Program-made: the position numbers and the translations under genes | The notes under the pieces: model-generated | Told to the model about the DNA's origin: nothing | Seen by the model: only the letters and a program-made list of their open reading frames with translations | Database searches by the model: none | Assembly (NCBI GenBank): GCA_963854835.1 | Contig: OY978526.1 | Location: 85,798,846-85,862,845 of the forward strand | Direction of reading: 5' to 3' | Source: Megamerina dolium | Taxonomy: Eukaryota > Arthropoda > Insecta > Diptera > Megamerinidae | Length of the DNA stretch: 64,000 nucleotides | Shown here: in pieces, positions 1 through 11,800 of the stretch | How the letters are laid out: each line of letters opens with the position of its first letter | Position numbering within the stretch: the first letter of the stretch is position 1

Positions 1-980
1 TTTCTTTTGCTTTCAACTACTAAATACGTATGTGTCACATACAACATTCTTATTTCTCTATAAATAAGCGAGCGATTTGTGTATAAACAACTCATAAAAC
101 GTGCTTAGCCTAAGAAAGTAGCAAATGAAATGGACTTTACGCAATAAGCATCATAAAAAAAAAATAGACAGAGTTTAACGATGTAATACGACGTGCTTGC
201 TGTCACTGCCATTGTCATTAACACTATCACAGCAGTTCTTTGTTATTCCGATGCAAGTTGTTACGATATGCACTTGATATTAGTCAACTTTAATATCAGA
301 TCCACCTACAATTTGCTTTAATATAAGTAATACATTGACTGATTGAAATAAACATTTTTAGCTGAAATTTCATTTTGTTCAATAAATCAAACTCAGTTTG
401 AGGAGCAATAGGTTGAACCAAATAAATGAATGTATGTGAAATAGAAATATTCACGAGTACGATTTATTCCTCTTTGATTATAAAGAAAATCTCTTGCTAA
501 GGTATATCGTTGGTTTTAATTAACCATCACAAATGGCTGAATAAGGTCAGTCAAACTTAATTTGTGATTCTAAGAGTACTTGGACGAAACTCCAAATATC
601 TTGTAAGACTATTAGGAATATACTGTCGGAATTAATTTAAAATAATTAATAATTAATAAATAAAATCATCAAAACTCAGCTTTAAAATTCGCTCATATTT
701 AATATGTCACAATACTTATTTTAGATGATAAAAGGCTGTTTTGAGACACTCTACTTCTTCTCAGAGAAGTTTGAAGTTTAAATATAATCAAAAAAGTGAA
801 GAATTGTAGATTTATCCAAATCATATTTTAATAATTTGACATTTGGCGTACAGTGGTCATACTTTTCTATTGCAACATTCAAATCAGTTGGCTACTCTGT
901 AAGCTATTTTTGTTCTTTAGCCTCTCTAGAACAAAATAAGTATCCGCTTGTAATTTTTACTCTGGTGGGGACTCTTTTAA

Positions 981-1232
981 TATCGGAAATATTTTTCTTT
1001 CGAACAGTACCCACCTGTCGGCAAGCAATTGGCAATTCTTCCGGCAATAACAATTTGCCACGAAAAAGCTTCTAAAAACTCAAAAAAGTCATGTCTCAAG
1101 AGTTCTGCAGTTCGGAACCGGCTAAAATAAGTAGATCGCTTCTAATGATGTCCAAAATTGAACACGCACAACAGTAATGGAAGAGAAGCTCGGCCAAAGA
1201 ACCCTTCGGGGCTTTAAGTGCCATATATTTTT
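981..1232 (+). repeat. SINE copy 1, tRNA head missing
   Basis: This copy shares its body with repeats at 8940-9290, 45368-45492 and 51862-52201. Shared blocks in the same order are a ttctttcgaa...ACCCACCTGTCGGC block, a gccacgaaaa-type block, 'gttctgcagttcgg', 'ccggctaaaataagtag', 'acacgcacaacagtaatg', and a final 'gagaagctcgg'. The promoter head seen in the 8940 copy is absent, so this is a 5'-truncated copy or an internal fragment. It ends at a long T-rich run. Confidence 0.7.
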
Positions 1233-3154
1233 TTTTTATTTTTATTTTTATTTTTTTTTTTGGAACTCTTTTGGTCTAAGTGTTATCACTATTTCTGAAC
1301 TACGGAACTCATATTTGTCATTATATGCAATTTTCGAGATTTATGTTTTTAACAACAATGTTCCGACATAATGTTCCGACACAATATAACGACAATGTTC
1401 CACCTTTTGTATTTTGCAACGACTATAATGACATCAAATGGCGTCTTATGAGCAGTATGAATAACAGAAAGTCATAGTTGTCTGGCAACACTGCACAGTA
1501 GCCGGTGATTACGATGATTTAAGTATTCGAGGTAACGTATTGCGTGCAGGGTCATTATAAAGCTCATGCAGGTGGTTCATTATAAAAGTTTGCGTGATTC
1601 AATAATATTCAACCTAGCACATAATGACGTTACTGTATATAAAGAAAGGTGATTTTTAAATCAACCTATACTTGAGATGCTTAGATAATTGATAATTACG
1701 AGTACCCATATTCCAACACACAATATGCTTTCAGTTGGGATGAAATATTGGTCAAATATACATACATACATATGTCTTGAACGTGATATAAAGTGTTCAA
1801 AAGTCGGCTGTCGGCTTACTGATAATTATTACAGAGACTTCTTGAGTAGTGCTAATGCATACTAAATAATCATTCAATATTTTCTAACTGTTACATACCT
1901 ACGATTCAAATCTAAAATTCTATTAATCCATATACCACAGTGTAAGAAAAATACGCAAACGAAACTCAAGGTTCATCAGTCAGTAACCCTTTGCTGGAGG
2001 AATATGCAATGCATTGGGGAATACATATGCACAATGCATACAAAATTTTTCTTACTAACCAGAACGCAGAGAACAATAAACAGAAGGAGAGGAGAATAAT
2101 AATAAAATAAACGCACCACCAAATAGTGACGCCAACTATATGTACAATTTTCTACGAATATACCAACATATTCGCTTTAGCCACTTTGTCAACATCATCA
2201 TTGCATCCGTGTGGTGGTACTCTTGTATATTTGAGTCATACTCGTACTCGTATGGCGGCATAAACTGTTGCAAATGTATATTTTTTTTCAGACAACTACA
2301 TACAATATTTATTCGCAAATTTTTGCTTTTGCTTATTGTTATTTTTTGTTTGCTTTTTTTTTAATCTACACAATTCGATATGTGTTTCGTGCACCTTTTA
2401 ATGTTTGCCAAGTAACCATTACTCGTATTTTCGTTACCCCGTAGGTTAGCATAATGTTATTTTTTTTGTTGCTGTTATTAGATTGTAGCTGTACTTAAGT
2501 ACTGCGTAGTACACTAGTATATATACTATATACTACTCATAATATGTATGCAAACAAAAATTGTAATAGTCTATGTATACATAGTTACTTGCGGTGTTTT
2601 TGCAGCTGTTGTATCATACATATATGTTAACTAAACGGACTCACAAGAACCACAAAGCCACATTATTCCAAATGTTATTGACCATTTTGAACTAAAAAGA
2701 CTAACCAACAATAACAGCAAACAATAACAACAACAACAACAGCAGCAATAAGATCAAGCAGCAACAAGGAAATAAAATATTCGCCAACTACGAGAACTAT
2801 CATACGACCATACACATATGAACGTATGTATATTAGGGCGAATCAATTTTTTTAGCGATGAATATATTCAAGAAAGTGCAAATATGTGGGAGATTTTGAG
2901 AAAAAGGAATTTTAGAATAATTATATTTGTTTTTTTTTACCATATACAAAATCATGCGTTGGGAACATGGTAAAATATTGAATGGATCTTTATTTCGTGT
3001 GAAATAATTATGGAGACAGTGAATGCGCTGAGCTGAGAACTCATAGCATATGCATAAAACGGTAGATATTCCAATATTTCCAATATTATGATTTTAAACA
3101 ATATTTTTTTGTTAAAATTTTTCGCTTCCATCAATTGTTGTTCAATATTTTTGA

Positions 3155-3860
3155 TTAATTTCCATCTCAAAATTAAACAAATTAAACTTTTTAAACATTA
3201 TGAAGAGATTTTCGCCTAAGGTGATGGCTTCAAAATGCATCACTGGAGGAAAAAACAATTAAATCTCATGAAAAAGACGGTAAAATTTTTCAGGTAAATC
3301 ATTGAAACTGCGCGAATAATATGCGTGATGTGATGTTTCCTAAAGGATTGACCTCACTTGTAAATGTTATTAAGCTAAGTATGCATCGTCGAGTTAAAAA
3401 GAACAAATTTAGTATTATTGGGACTCTGAATTAGTTTTGAGGGATTTTTTTAGTCCTTATTTAAGTAACAAAATGAATTTATACATTATTTAAATTATTT
3501 TTATTATACTTCCATGTCAAAATTAATTATTTTGGACTTTATTTCGTATATATTATGAAAACATTTTCTCCTAATGTGATGGTTCCAAAATCCAGCACTG
3601 CGGGAAAAAGTGATTAAATTTCACGAAAAATACGACAAATTTTTCAAATAAATCAATAATTGAAATTGCGCGAATAATATGCGTTATTAAGCTGAGTAAA
3701 CATCGTCGAGTTGAAATGTCAAACCCTCGCGAAATAGCAGACAAAACTTAATACGATTTGGGATCTTGTATTCGTTTTGAAGAATTTTTTTCCCCTGTTT
3801 TTAAATCTTTTTTTAGTAACAGAATGAATTTATAAATTATTATCAAAGTATTGTCCATAA
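3155..3860 (+). repeat. Diverged tandem duplication, about 350 bp unit
   Basis: Two head-to-tail copies, about 3155-3507 and 3508-3860, are offset by about 354 bases. Shared landmarks in the same order include 'ttccatctcaaaatta' / 'ttccatgtcaaaatta', 'attatga', 'gtgatgg', 'gcgcgaataatatgcg', 'catcgtcgagtt', a 'gttttga' block and 'aacaaaatgaatttat' / 'aacagaatgaatttat'. The copies differ by many substitutions and indels, so the event is old. No coding sequence is recognisable. It is probably the inside of a decayed transposon. Confidence 0.65.
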
Positions 3861-4560
3861 TTAGCTACGACTTTTTCCCCATCTTTCTGGCCGGATACGG
3901 ATTCCAGATGGTGGCGTAAGACTTCCCATTTCAGCATTCCTCAGAATGTATGAACGACTTCAGCAACATGTTGATAAGCATTGTTATGTTGCCAAATTAC
4001 TTTGACATGTCTCATGAGTTACTATGGCAGTTTCTCCTTCAATGCTCGGCTGAAATACGTCAATTGTGTTCAGTAAAGGTGATGATTTCATTCGGTTTTA
4101 GCAGTTCATAATAAACAACACCGAGATGTACCATGAATATTCCGGTTTGCCGTTGATGTTGATGATTGGTCGGGCGTAACCCATAATTTTTTTCGCTTCG
4201 GGTTAACGTAATGGCAATATCGGCACTTTTAAAACGACGAAACCAGTGCTCACATATTTTAATCGATATAGAATGTTCCTTGTAAATTTCCAACAGCAAT
4301 TTATGACTTTTAGCCGGTACTGTTCTTTGAATTAAAATTTTCTTTGAATCCAAGGTCCACATATTTAACGCTTAATAAAAATTGGTTGTTTATGCTTTTA
4401 AAAAAAAAATGACAGATACTGAAAAAGAAAGCTTAATAATGGCGTGAATAAAGTGAATATATATATATAGTTACAATATGATTCGATAGCAAATGTACAA
4501 GTTATGACATTTAACGAAAATCCCTCAAAACTAATTCAAAGTTCCAATACAATAAAAATT
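3405..4560. repeat. Inverted repeat arms flanking a mariner scrap
   Basis: About 43 bases at 3405-3447 recur as the reverse complement at 4517-4560; the core is 'gaattagttttgagggattt'. The arms enclose the second copy of the tandem duplication and the mariner fragment at 4060-4362. They could be terminal or subterminal repeats of a composite element, or two insertions of one repeat in opposite orientation. No target-site duplication could be assigned. Confidence 0.55.
4060..4362 (-). pseudogene. Mariner transposase remnant, internally deleted
   Basis: The reverse strand reads about 100 residues resembling mariner transposase. An N-terminal helix-turn-helix piece (KSHKLLLEIYKEHSIS...CEHWFRRFKS) passes directly into the mid-catalytic VYYELLKP block. 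The linker region and the first catalytic Asp are missing, and nothing recognisable remains of the C-terminal half in frame. The scrap cannot encode an active enzyme. It most resembles the family of the 35443-36688 copy. Confidence 0.75.
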
Positions 4561-5776
4561 GTCAAATGCTGGGAATCATTAATATATATTGTCCTCTCAA
4601 ACAATTTGACCCATCCTAATGGACTTTCATAAACATGTATTTATGAGTTTCTTTCAATTTCCATCTTGTTTAGAATTTGTTACTTACATATATGTCGGTA
4701 TGTTGAGCTTTGTTAAGGTATGGTTTGAGGTGAATCAACATAGTACCTTGTGACGATCTTTGTACCTCTTCTCTATATGCCAATTTGCTCATCGTTGGTT
4801 ACTTGTGCTTATAAATGTACATACACATGTATGAATGTACATGTACATATTTTTTTTTATATTTTTATCTCACTTTTTTTTTTTACTTTTTTTTTTTTTT
4901 TTGGCGCGCAGACATATTGTTAATGATGCGTCGCTTTAGGTTAGATATTGTACTAAGAAGCACAGTGGAACATTTGTAAAAATTTTGTTATTTGTAAATT
5001 TTCTTTTTATTTCTATTCTTTGTATCTGTGATTAGAATTATATCCCAAACATTAATTTTAAATGATCTTTACAATTTTTTTTGTTTTTTCCGTTTTGCTT
5101 AATTACTTCTCTCAAATTTTTCCACAAATTCGCAGCAACACATCTTTCGATTTACACAACAACAAATTTCGCCAAAACAACAACTCATTAATAAACAGAT
5201 TTTGTTCAAGAAATTTCGCTTCCCAAATGGTGTCTCTACCGATATATGAGTATGTATGCACATTGGTAGAAAATACCATTTGAAGCAAAGCTCAATATTA
5301 ATAACATGTATGAATATGTATTGACGTATATACTTGTATACATGTGCGTGTTGAAAAGGTGCTTTGTTTTGATATTTTACTTCCAAGAAAATTGCATGAC
5401 TCAGAGCATCATGTATTGTGTATATTTTGTAAGCCAGAGTGAGAAGAAGAAGAAGCAAAGATAAATGAATACAAGATTCCATCATTCAAAGCAATTCACA
5501 AGAACTCTTGCGTATCGTACATATTTTCTTTTATTACGCTTATTGTACATCATTTCATTCAATCATTGCTGATGATGTATGTATTTAAGACAATTTTTAT
5601 CAACGATAGAGCTACTTTTTATATACAATACTTATCAGTTATCTTTAATTACTTTGTAGACGAATTAATTTTAAACTGATCTATTAAACTCTTTTTGTGG
5701 CAAAAATTTATACAAAATCTCACGTACAATCATTTAATTGAACTTAGTAGAAATTAGAAAATTTTATTTTCTCTAT

Positions 5777-5797
5777 ACACACACACACACACACACA
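5777..5797. repeat. (CA)n microsatellite
   Basis: About ten CA units lie about 75 bases upstream of the acceptor at 5871-5873. Confidence 0.9.
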
Positions 5798-5873
5798 TGT
5801 GTTAAGAAAACTATTAGACTCAACCAAAAGTTTTTAAATTATTCATTATTTCTTTTCGATCATCTATTTGCAG

Positions 5874-8800
5874 GAACTTTAAATCAAACTAGTACTGAAT
5901 CTGCAATATCCGAGACTGAAAGAATTCGAACATCGACGAATCATGATGATGATGATGGTAATGCCTCCAAATCATCTGCCATAATGGAGAGAATAGCTGA
6001 TGAATTAACATCTGAACAAACATCACTGCCAATGACGACTATTGAACCTATTACAACAATCGAACCAAAAGCTCCAGTAATCTCAATAATGATCCCAGAT
6101 TTCGTGACCCTAGCAAAATTGGAAAAGAGCGATGTGCCCAAAGAAACCACTGCTGAAAATCAGATTAAAATGATCGATGAGACAACAATACCAACAACAA
6201 CAACAGCAGATGTAAAAGATTCCCAACACCATCGCAATGCAACTGAGGTGGAACACATACAACATATTCCGGTTACAATGACATCCACTGCAGAGGAGGC
6301 AGAAATGATGAAAATTGAAAAATCCACAGAGATTACTGTACCGGCAACGGTAAATGATATATTTGCAGAGAATGAGCATAAAAATGAGAAATCCACTGAG
6401 AGTGTATTGATTGTTGATGCCCATACACCGAATATAGCAATACCAATAAATTTTACAACGACAACAACAACAACTCTAAACAATACCGACAAGAACATGG
6501 AAAATCATACAGAAGTGCTGATTAATCATATTTCTAGTGAATTTGAAAATGATGTTAAGGATCTGAACAATTTCAGACATCCCGTTACATTAATCACAGC
6601 CAGCAATAGTGATGAGGCAATGAAATATCATGAATATGGTGATAAAGAGCATGAGCATCAAATGAAAACGGTTGGATTTGTTAACGAAGAGCATGAGGAT
6701 CCCTATCATGCACATATACTGTCAGAAAATCATGATCGTCTAGCCGAGCATGAAGATTACAAAATGTTGATGTCCAGTACCGAAGATATGATGGATACTG
6801 GTGGGTTGTCATTGTCGTCTTCAACAACAACAACCACAACAACAACTTCATCGCCATTAACAGACAAAATAGTTCTAAGTGAAGAAAACAAAGCAACAGT
6901 TGTACCAATCATATCGATTGTTCAAGATTCAATGAGTGATCCACGTGCACGTTCAATGAATATTGCAGATCAGGAGAATACAACTGCAACAATAACGCTC
7001 AACACAACGACCACCGTGTCGCCACCAATAATTTCGATTATTGAAGGACAACACATGCATAACGAGCATAACGATCATCAATCTCTTGTTGATCATGATC
7101 ATGAGCATCATCATTTCGATATGACAACCATGAATGATGCTGCAATGACAACAACGACTGAACAAATCCGGTCCGATATGCCCAAATATGTATTTGCCGG
7201 TGAAGGACGTTCAGTGGACGCAGCCATTGATGCGGAGGATATCAATCATAATTATAATTTGAATTTTGTCACAACCGAACACGATGTGGACACGAAACAG
7301 GAGGAAAAGAAAAATTTAGCGCTGGTCGATCTAAGTGATGTCAGTATGGATGAAGAAGATAAAATGGATATGACACACATGGAACATCACTACAATGGTC
7401 ATACTGAGTATCATCAAATCAATCAAAATGATCATGAGAATCACACTGTCCATACGGAGCAACAACCAAAGATCACTGAGATCACAGCTTCTGGTGATAC
7501 AATGCATCGTGAATGTATGGCGGATGGTAAAAGTTACAAGGTTAGTCAACATTTGGGAATTATATTTATTTAATCGATTTTATTTTTGGCTACCGCATAT
7601 TTGACAATGTTGCTATTTAATATTAAATACATAAAAAAGAGTAGTCGCCCATAGCTACTCATATATAAAAACTCGTATATCCAAAGTGCAAACATAAATT
7701 GCATAACACTCATTATCGAGTGGGTAGCTTAGCTATGGACACATGTCGTTTTATATTATTTACATTTCTCTTTCGAATCGAAAGTTTCATTTTCACTTTT
7801 ACCTTTTTTTGTGTCTCATTATTGCCATTGGGCAAGTGTAGTGCGTAGCAAGCATTGCAATATCGAATGCATCGCACCAAATTTATTTTTGTTTTTTTTT
7901 TATATTTCCTTAAACACTTGATCGTTATTCCAACATTGGACACAATGCAATGCGACAACATCAACAATGTCGAGAGTTTTGTTGCTCAAATTGAGAGAAC
8001 ATGTATATACACATGTATCTGAGTGAGAATGGTTTAACGTAGCAACAATATCGCAGTTTAGTATGACACAAAAATTTGCAACAACAACAAATCAACACTA
8101 GTCGATGACTTGATTGTTGTGTCGCTTCGTTGCTCGCAGACGGGGTAAAAAGTGAAAGCCAAAACAAACAAATAAAAAATATAGAAATCGGTAGAAAAAA
8201 AAAAGAAGTCAAAAAACAACATACGATCACCTGTTTGTGAATATATATAATATATGATATGTATAAGTATATAGTATATATTAACATATATGGATACATA
8301 TGTGTGTATTTATTTTTTATTGATCTTTTTCGACTACTGCGTGGTGGCTGCGTACGTACAAACGATCAAATATCAATAATTATTGAAATTAACAAAAGTT
8401 ATATGTAAATACATAACATACTCGTCTATGTAGTAGTCGTATGTATATATGTACAGCCGACTAAATATACGAATTTTTTATTTTTATATTTTTGTTTCTG
8501 CTTAATTTTGTTATTTTTGTACATATATTTCCCCATAAATCGCACAAACAAAGAGACAAGTCATATACGTAAATACGTATAGGTATTTAAAAAAATTTGA
8601 AAGCAACTGAAATCAAAACGTAAAGAAATTAAAATGCAATAAGATAGCCTAAAATGCGTCATTAGACTGGATTAATAATCTTAAATGGAACAGAGTTGGA
8701 ATATGTACACGATTATTGCACGAGTTGTTTATGATATTTCACAAAATATCCTTGATTTGCCTTTGTTTCAGTGTTTATTCGATTTATTTTTTTACGATAT

Positions 8801-11800
8801 CAAAAATTGTCATCCTCGAATGATAAAAGAAGTTCTGGCTGAAATTAAACTCTCATTTTATGTACTTGTTTACTTTTAAATCAAATAAACCTAGTTATGC
8901 TTACATTCTCTTAATTATTTTTTTACTTACATCTTTCCACTGGTGGGTGCCGTAGCTCAATGGTTAATGTGTTGGTCTTCTGATCCATTGGATCTGGATT
9001 AAATCCACGTCTATGATAACTTTTATATCGAAAATAACGGTGGCCACCTGTCGGCGAGCTATAGACAATTATCCTGATAGTAATAACTTTGCCATGAAAA
9101 GCTTCTTAAAGGACCTCTGTGATGTCTCAAGGGTTCTGCCATTCTTAACCGGCTTAAATAAAAACATGAACATCAGTAATGTAACGAAGCTCAGTGCTAT
9201 TACAAAGGGCCTTTCTTGCCTAAGTGTATCCTCTCTGGGGACAACCACAATCACATTATCTAACCAATAAACGACTGAGAGGGAAACTAGGCTATTGAGA
9301 TGAAAATTGTTTGCGCTTTTTAGATATATAGTTCAGGACAGTTGCAATTTCCATCTAAATCGAAATATTATGACTATATAGGTCAGGAAATTTAGGTGCA
9401 CATTTCTTTCGGCGTGTGAGCCACAACAATTTCGCCATGCTTCATATGGATGAATCAATCCATTTTTTTTTTTTTTTGAATAATGCCAAATTATTATTCA
9501 ATTAGATGGAGATTTTCTTCAATTAAAGCTTAATTTGTACTTTGTCTTGCATGGTCGTTTGTTCTGCAGTTTCCTCGAATACCCCTGCGTTCAGGTATAT
9601 AGCACAGAAGAATATTTACTACCTTGGCACCTCGTTAAGAGATCTAGGGCAATCAAGGATGGTATTCGGTTTTACGAGAAATGAAGAGCTTTGTTTGATG
9701 CTTGGCTCAGGATTAAATTGTTCGCTGATGGACATTTAATTATTGAAATTAGTCGAATACACACCGCAGTCTACATTTTTTTCGATCTTAGAATCGTCAG
9801 TAAAAATATGAATGTAATTCGGTGGAAATTACTGTATTTCCTAGTCACTCCACTTTGAGAAGGAGGTTTGAAATTTGCTTTGAAGTACCTAAAAATGATA
9901 GAAATTACAGAAAGTTCACATTCGCCCAAGACAAACATCTCTGATCTAAAAGTCAAAAAAAAAAAATTATTATTTCCTCCAACAAGTGCAGTAAGCGAAC
10001 AATTATTTAACGCTGTTAATAAACTTGTTGTTGTTTAATTTCAACAAATTATGTATATTTATTACTCGAAAATATGATCAAGTGATTCCTTAAAAACTCG
10101 AACAAGCTTGATTACAGGGATTACATGAATTCAAAAGTTCAATTCGTATTTCCTGCCTCGAGGAAGGAGTAAGTAATACAGATCTCTATGTTTGTCTTGC
10201 TTTTGTATAAAATTTTCTTTCCTTTTCCTCGTCCAAATCTGATTTTTCAGATCTTCGTTAAATTGGGCATTACTGCTTGAGTGCCACGGGTTATCACTTT
10301 CTACGGTGTTATTCGATCTATCATATTTTCTCTATTTATCTATCTATCTATCACAACCGAGGCAGTATGTAGAGCACTTTGTCCATCGACAGCTACTCCA
10401 GCACTTCATCCTTCCAACAGCGTCTAGATCTACCTCTTCATTGACTTCTCCTATCGGGTCCTGAATAAACATCTTCTTTACAGAGATGATTTTATATATT
10501 TGCTTTATCGATATACTGTTTATCGATATATTGTTCAATTTATAAATATTTATAAGCAATGATGATGCGCTGCCAAAAGTCAACGTTCAAAAAATTTACT
10601 AATATCTGTATTTTTTTATCATAGGTAAAAAATATATATAATACTCGTTGCTACGTCTTTAGAAGAATGATCTATAGAATTCCATTGAACAATAACAGCA
10701 AACAAAAAGATAATATCAATCTCTTCTGCGATTGCAACGATTATGAAATTGTATATAATTATTTCCTAAGGTGGCATCATGGTGTTATCATTGATTTTGA
10801 TCTAATTTTGGTTGATTGTTGCAGCATTTTGAGACAAAAAGCTTGCGCATATGCAACCAACCAATGTGCTTGTTGACTGAACAAAAGAAGGCCGTGTATT
10901 TTCTCATTTTTTTGTTTTCTTTTATTTGCATACTTCAACATACTATATTGTATGATATATTGTGGGTATATTAGGTATAGTTTTAATGAATGCATTGAAT
11001 GTAGAGTTGAATGCAATAACAACAGCAACAGCAATAGCGGCAGCACCAATCAACAATACTGTAAAAGCCAGACTACAAACCGGTTGTGCAGATCACATGT
11101 TTTTGGTTATGACAAGCTGTTTCTTTTCCCTCTTCTACATACTTCTGCTTCATCTTCGTCTTCTCTCTCCTTTCGTTTTAGATTGTTTTAAATAAGTCAA
11201 TTTGTTATTGTTGTGTGCTTTGATACATTTTGTTGTATAAATATGTTGCATTATATTATAATAATGTAATGCATAGAAAATGAAATCATGAAATATAAGG
11301 TATAGCAACTGAATTGGTAGGCAGGCTGCAGGCACGCAGGCAGACACTTGTAGTCCATTACAATAAGGCGTCTGATATGATTTTGTTGTCTAAAATGTAT
11401 TTGTGTGCACACATGTGCATGCAACAATTTTGGCTAGGAATTTGTGTGCGTAGATTTATACGTTCACTTTTATGTTTTTTAATAAGTTTCAAATAAGCTT
11501 ACATATACATACAAGCACAATTTCTAACAATATGTGCTCTTGTTAAATTGCAAGTTATATAATTGCATACATATACGATTATATCTAAATAATTCATGTC
11601 AATGAAATGACATAATTGCATTAGTAATTATTGCTAACACCGTCATGATGATGATGATGATGATGATGATGACGATCATTTTGTAATTGGTTATTCGCTA
11701 CACTATTTATCCCAGCTATAATGTCACTAGCTTAACGTAACAGAGAGAGAGAGAGAGATGAGGGATTGTACGAATTATACAAAATGTGTACGAGTAGTAT

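Larger units (their letters stand above)
1..5873. other. Non-coding stretch, upstream intron or intergenic
   Basis: I see no exon I can defend here. Short open frames are AT-rich, low complexity and lack splice-site or domain support. The region should be either intron of the VWC/FN3 gene, whose first visible exon begins at 5874 in mid-codon, or its 5' flank. It holds a SINE fragment (981-1232), a direct duplication (3155-3860), an inverted-repeat pair, a mariner remnant (4060-4362), long T-runs near 1230, 4850 and 4900, and a CA run at 5777-5797. Confidence 0.6.

Noticed and set aside
3155..3860. A CRISPR-like or regulatory array
   Set aside because: There are only two long diverged copies, no spacer-repeat pattern, and the genome is eukaryotic.
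5738..5873. Upstream extension of the first VWC/FN3 exon to an apparent in-frame start at 5738
   Set aside because: The region contains a CA microsatellite and a pyrimidine-rich tract ending in 'tttgcag' at 5873, so it is intron with an acceptor. The apparent start is a non-ATG codon.
6110..7552. Several reverse-strand open frames over the Thr/His-rich exon
   Set aside because: They are shadows of a low-complexity coding exon (Cys/Val runs from ACA/ACC repeats) with no domain and no splice support.
8945..9006. A functional tRNA gene
   Set aside because: A-box and B-box-like sequences are present, but no acceptor stem or cloverleaf could be drawn and the sequence continues as a repeat shared with other loci. 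It is a SINE head.
9542..9739. Short open frame of 65 residues
   Set aside because: No domain, no codon or splice evidence, intronic position.
10952..11195. Overlapping open frames in two frames near 11 kb
   Set aside because: They are encoded by CAA/CAG repeats and a T/C-rich run inside an intron. No splice phase fits the VWC/FN3 gene.
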